A stretch of DNA of 64,000 nt, taken from positions 3,968,001 to 4,032,000 of the forward strand of contig NZ_CP036287.1 in assembly GCF_007748095.1 (NCBI RefSeq). Direction: 5' to 3'. Below are positions 63,556-64,000 of this stretch, in pieces. This DNA is from Engelhardtia mirabilis (lineage in GTDB: Bacteria > Planctomycetota > UBA1135 > GCA-002686595). The first letter of the stretch is position 1. Each line of letters starts with the position of its first letter. Position numbers and translations under genes: made by a program. The notes under the pieces were generated by a model, which saw only the letters and a program-made list of their open reading frames with translations, ran no database searches and had not been told where the DNA came from.

Positions 63556-64000
63556 ATGGACCTGGCCGCCAAGACCGTTCGCCCCCCCGGCCTCGGGATC
63601 GACTTCGACGTCCTCGCCGACGACACGATCATCGGACCCTCGATCGAGCGCGGCTCGTGGGAGGACCACGAGACCCGGCTCTTCCTGGCACACCTGACCC
63701 CCGGTTGCCACGTGGTGGACCTGGGCGCCAACGTGGGCTGGTTCGCTGTCCAGGCGATCCTGGCCGGGGCCGTGGTCCACGCCTTCGAGCCCGTGCCCGG
63801 CATCGCCGACGTAGCCACGCGCAACATCGAGCGCGCCAACGCCGTCGGGCCGGGCCAGGGCGTGCTGCACCGCTGCGCCGCTGGCGCCGAAGCGGGCACG
63901 GCGGAGATCGTGCTGGCAGCCAAGAACCACGGTGACAACCGCGTCTTGGACGATGGCAGCGGTGTTCCCACCGACCTGGCGGGCGCCGAGACGATCAAGA
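63556..64000 (+). CDS. FkbM-family methyltransferase, truncated by window edge
   Basis: ATG 63556 (MDLAAKTVRPPGLG) opens a frame that runs to the right edge with no stop, so about 148 residues are seen. The S-adenosylmethionine-binding motif VVDLGANVGWFAVQA lies at about residues 54-68, followed by VHAFEPVP, the FkbM hallmark. Such enzymes O-methylate sugars and other hydroxyls; the target is unknown. The C-terminal part is beyond the window. It is divergent from queD. Confidence 0.85.
   Translation, partial: MDLAAKTVRPPGLGIDFDVLADDTIIGPSIERGSWEDHETRLFLAHLTPGCHVVDLGANVGWFAVQAILAGAVVHAFEPVPGIADVATRNIERANAVGPGQGVLHRCAAGAEAGTAEIVLAAKNHGDNRVLDDGSGVPTDLAGAETIK

Overview
This is 64 kb of very GC-rich bacterial chromosome, mostly housekeeping genes interspersed with large secreted proteins of no known function. 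Several features suggest a planctomycete or close relative, but no 16S rRNA or other decisive marker lies in the window. They are: many long secreted proteins with FG-GAP-like (aspartate-glycine) repeats; a TPR protein carrying RNA polymerase alpha C-terminal domains; a lysine/alanine-rich histone H1-like tail; and a pair of large paralogous extracellular proteins. Starts are often GTG, and stop-start overlaps (ATGA, GTGA, TGATG, TAGTG) show tight translational coupling on the minus strand.

Layout. 1-1.2 kb: two secreted proteins of locally lower GC. 1.5-8.3 kb: uvrB, a zinc-ribbon membrane protein, and a coupled membrane protein/NIL-domain/gamma-glutamyltransferase operon. 8.7-13.9 kb: a tandem pair of about 800-residue secreted proteins, each followed by a strong hairpin. 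14.1-14.3 kb: tRNA-Cys and tRNA-Leu. 14.4-21.3 kb: citrate synthase with two membrane-anchored proteins, leucyl aminopeptidase and ETF-ubiquinone oxidoreductase. 21.6-27.7 kb: a MoaD-MoaE fusion, a radical SAM/SPASM enzyme, two secreted proteins, SSB and a PilZ protein. 27.8-33.7 kb: a minus-strand translation cluster (rpsP, an H1-tailed HhH-GPD-like protein, maf, prfA, a membrane protein, prmC). 33.7-38.3 kb: a gene-poor, locally lower-GC insert between rpsP and ffh. 38.4-45.1 kb: secreted proteins, a Gfo/Idh oxidoreductase, a wrecked sigma-54 activator beside an orphan DctP binding protein, and murA. 45.4-53.4 kb: the TPR/alpha-CTD protein, ruvA, a SerB-like phosphatase, a large lipoprotein with HEEGH, ribD and mdh. 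53.4-57.7 kb: a Cys-rich/Met-rich probable metal-handling pair and a secreted-protein gene split by a small inverted-repeat element. 58-64 kb: an unusual metallophosphoesterase, miaB, a CPA2 antiporter fused to PTS EIIA, a QueD-like protein and a partial FkbM methyltransferase.

The most noteworthy items are: (i) a 159-bp MITE-like element with 27-bp terminal inverted repeats and a GTAG target duplication that splits a reading frame exactly; (ii) a TPR protein with two alpha-CTDs, the second with altered DNA-contact residues; (iii) a catalytically dead HhH-GPD-like domain fused to an H1-like tail next to rpsP; (iv) a DctD-like activator remnant with an internal AAA+ deletion; (v) a signal peptide interrupted by an in-frame TGA. 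No CRISPR array, rRNA, prophage or intact insertion sequence was seen.
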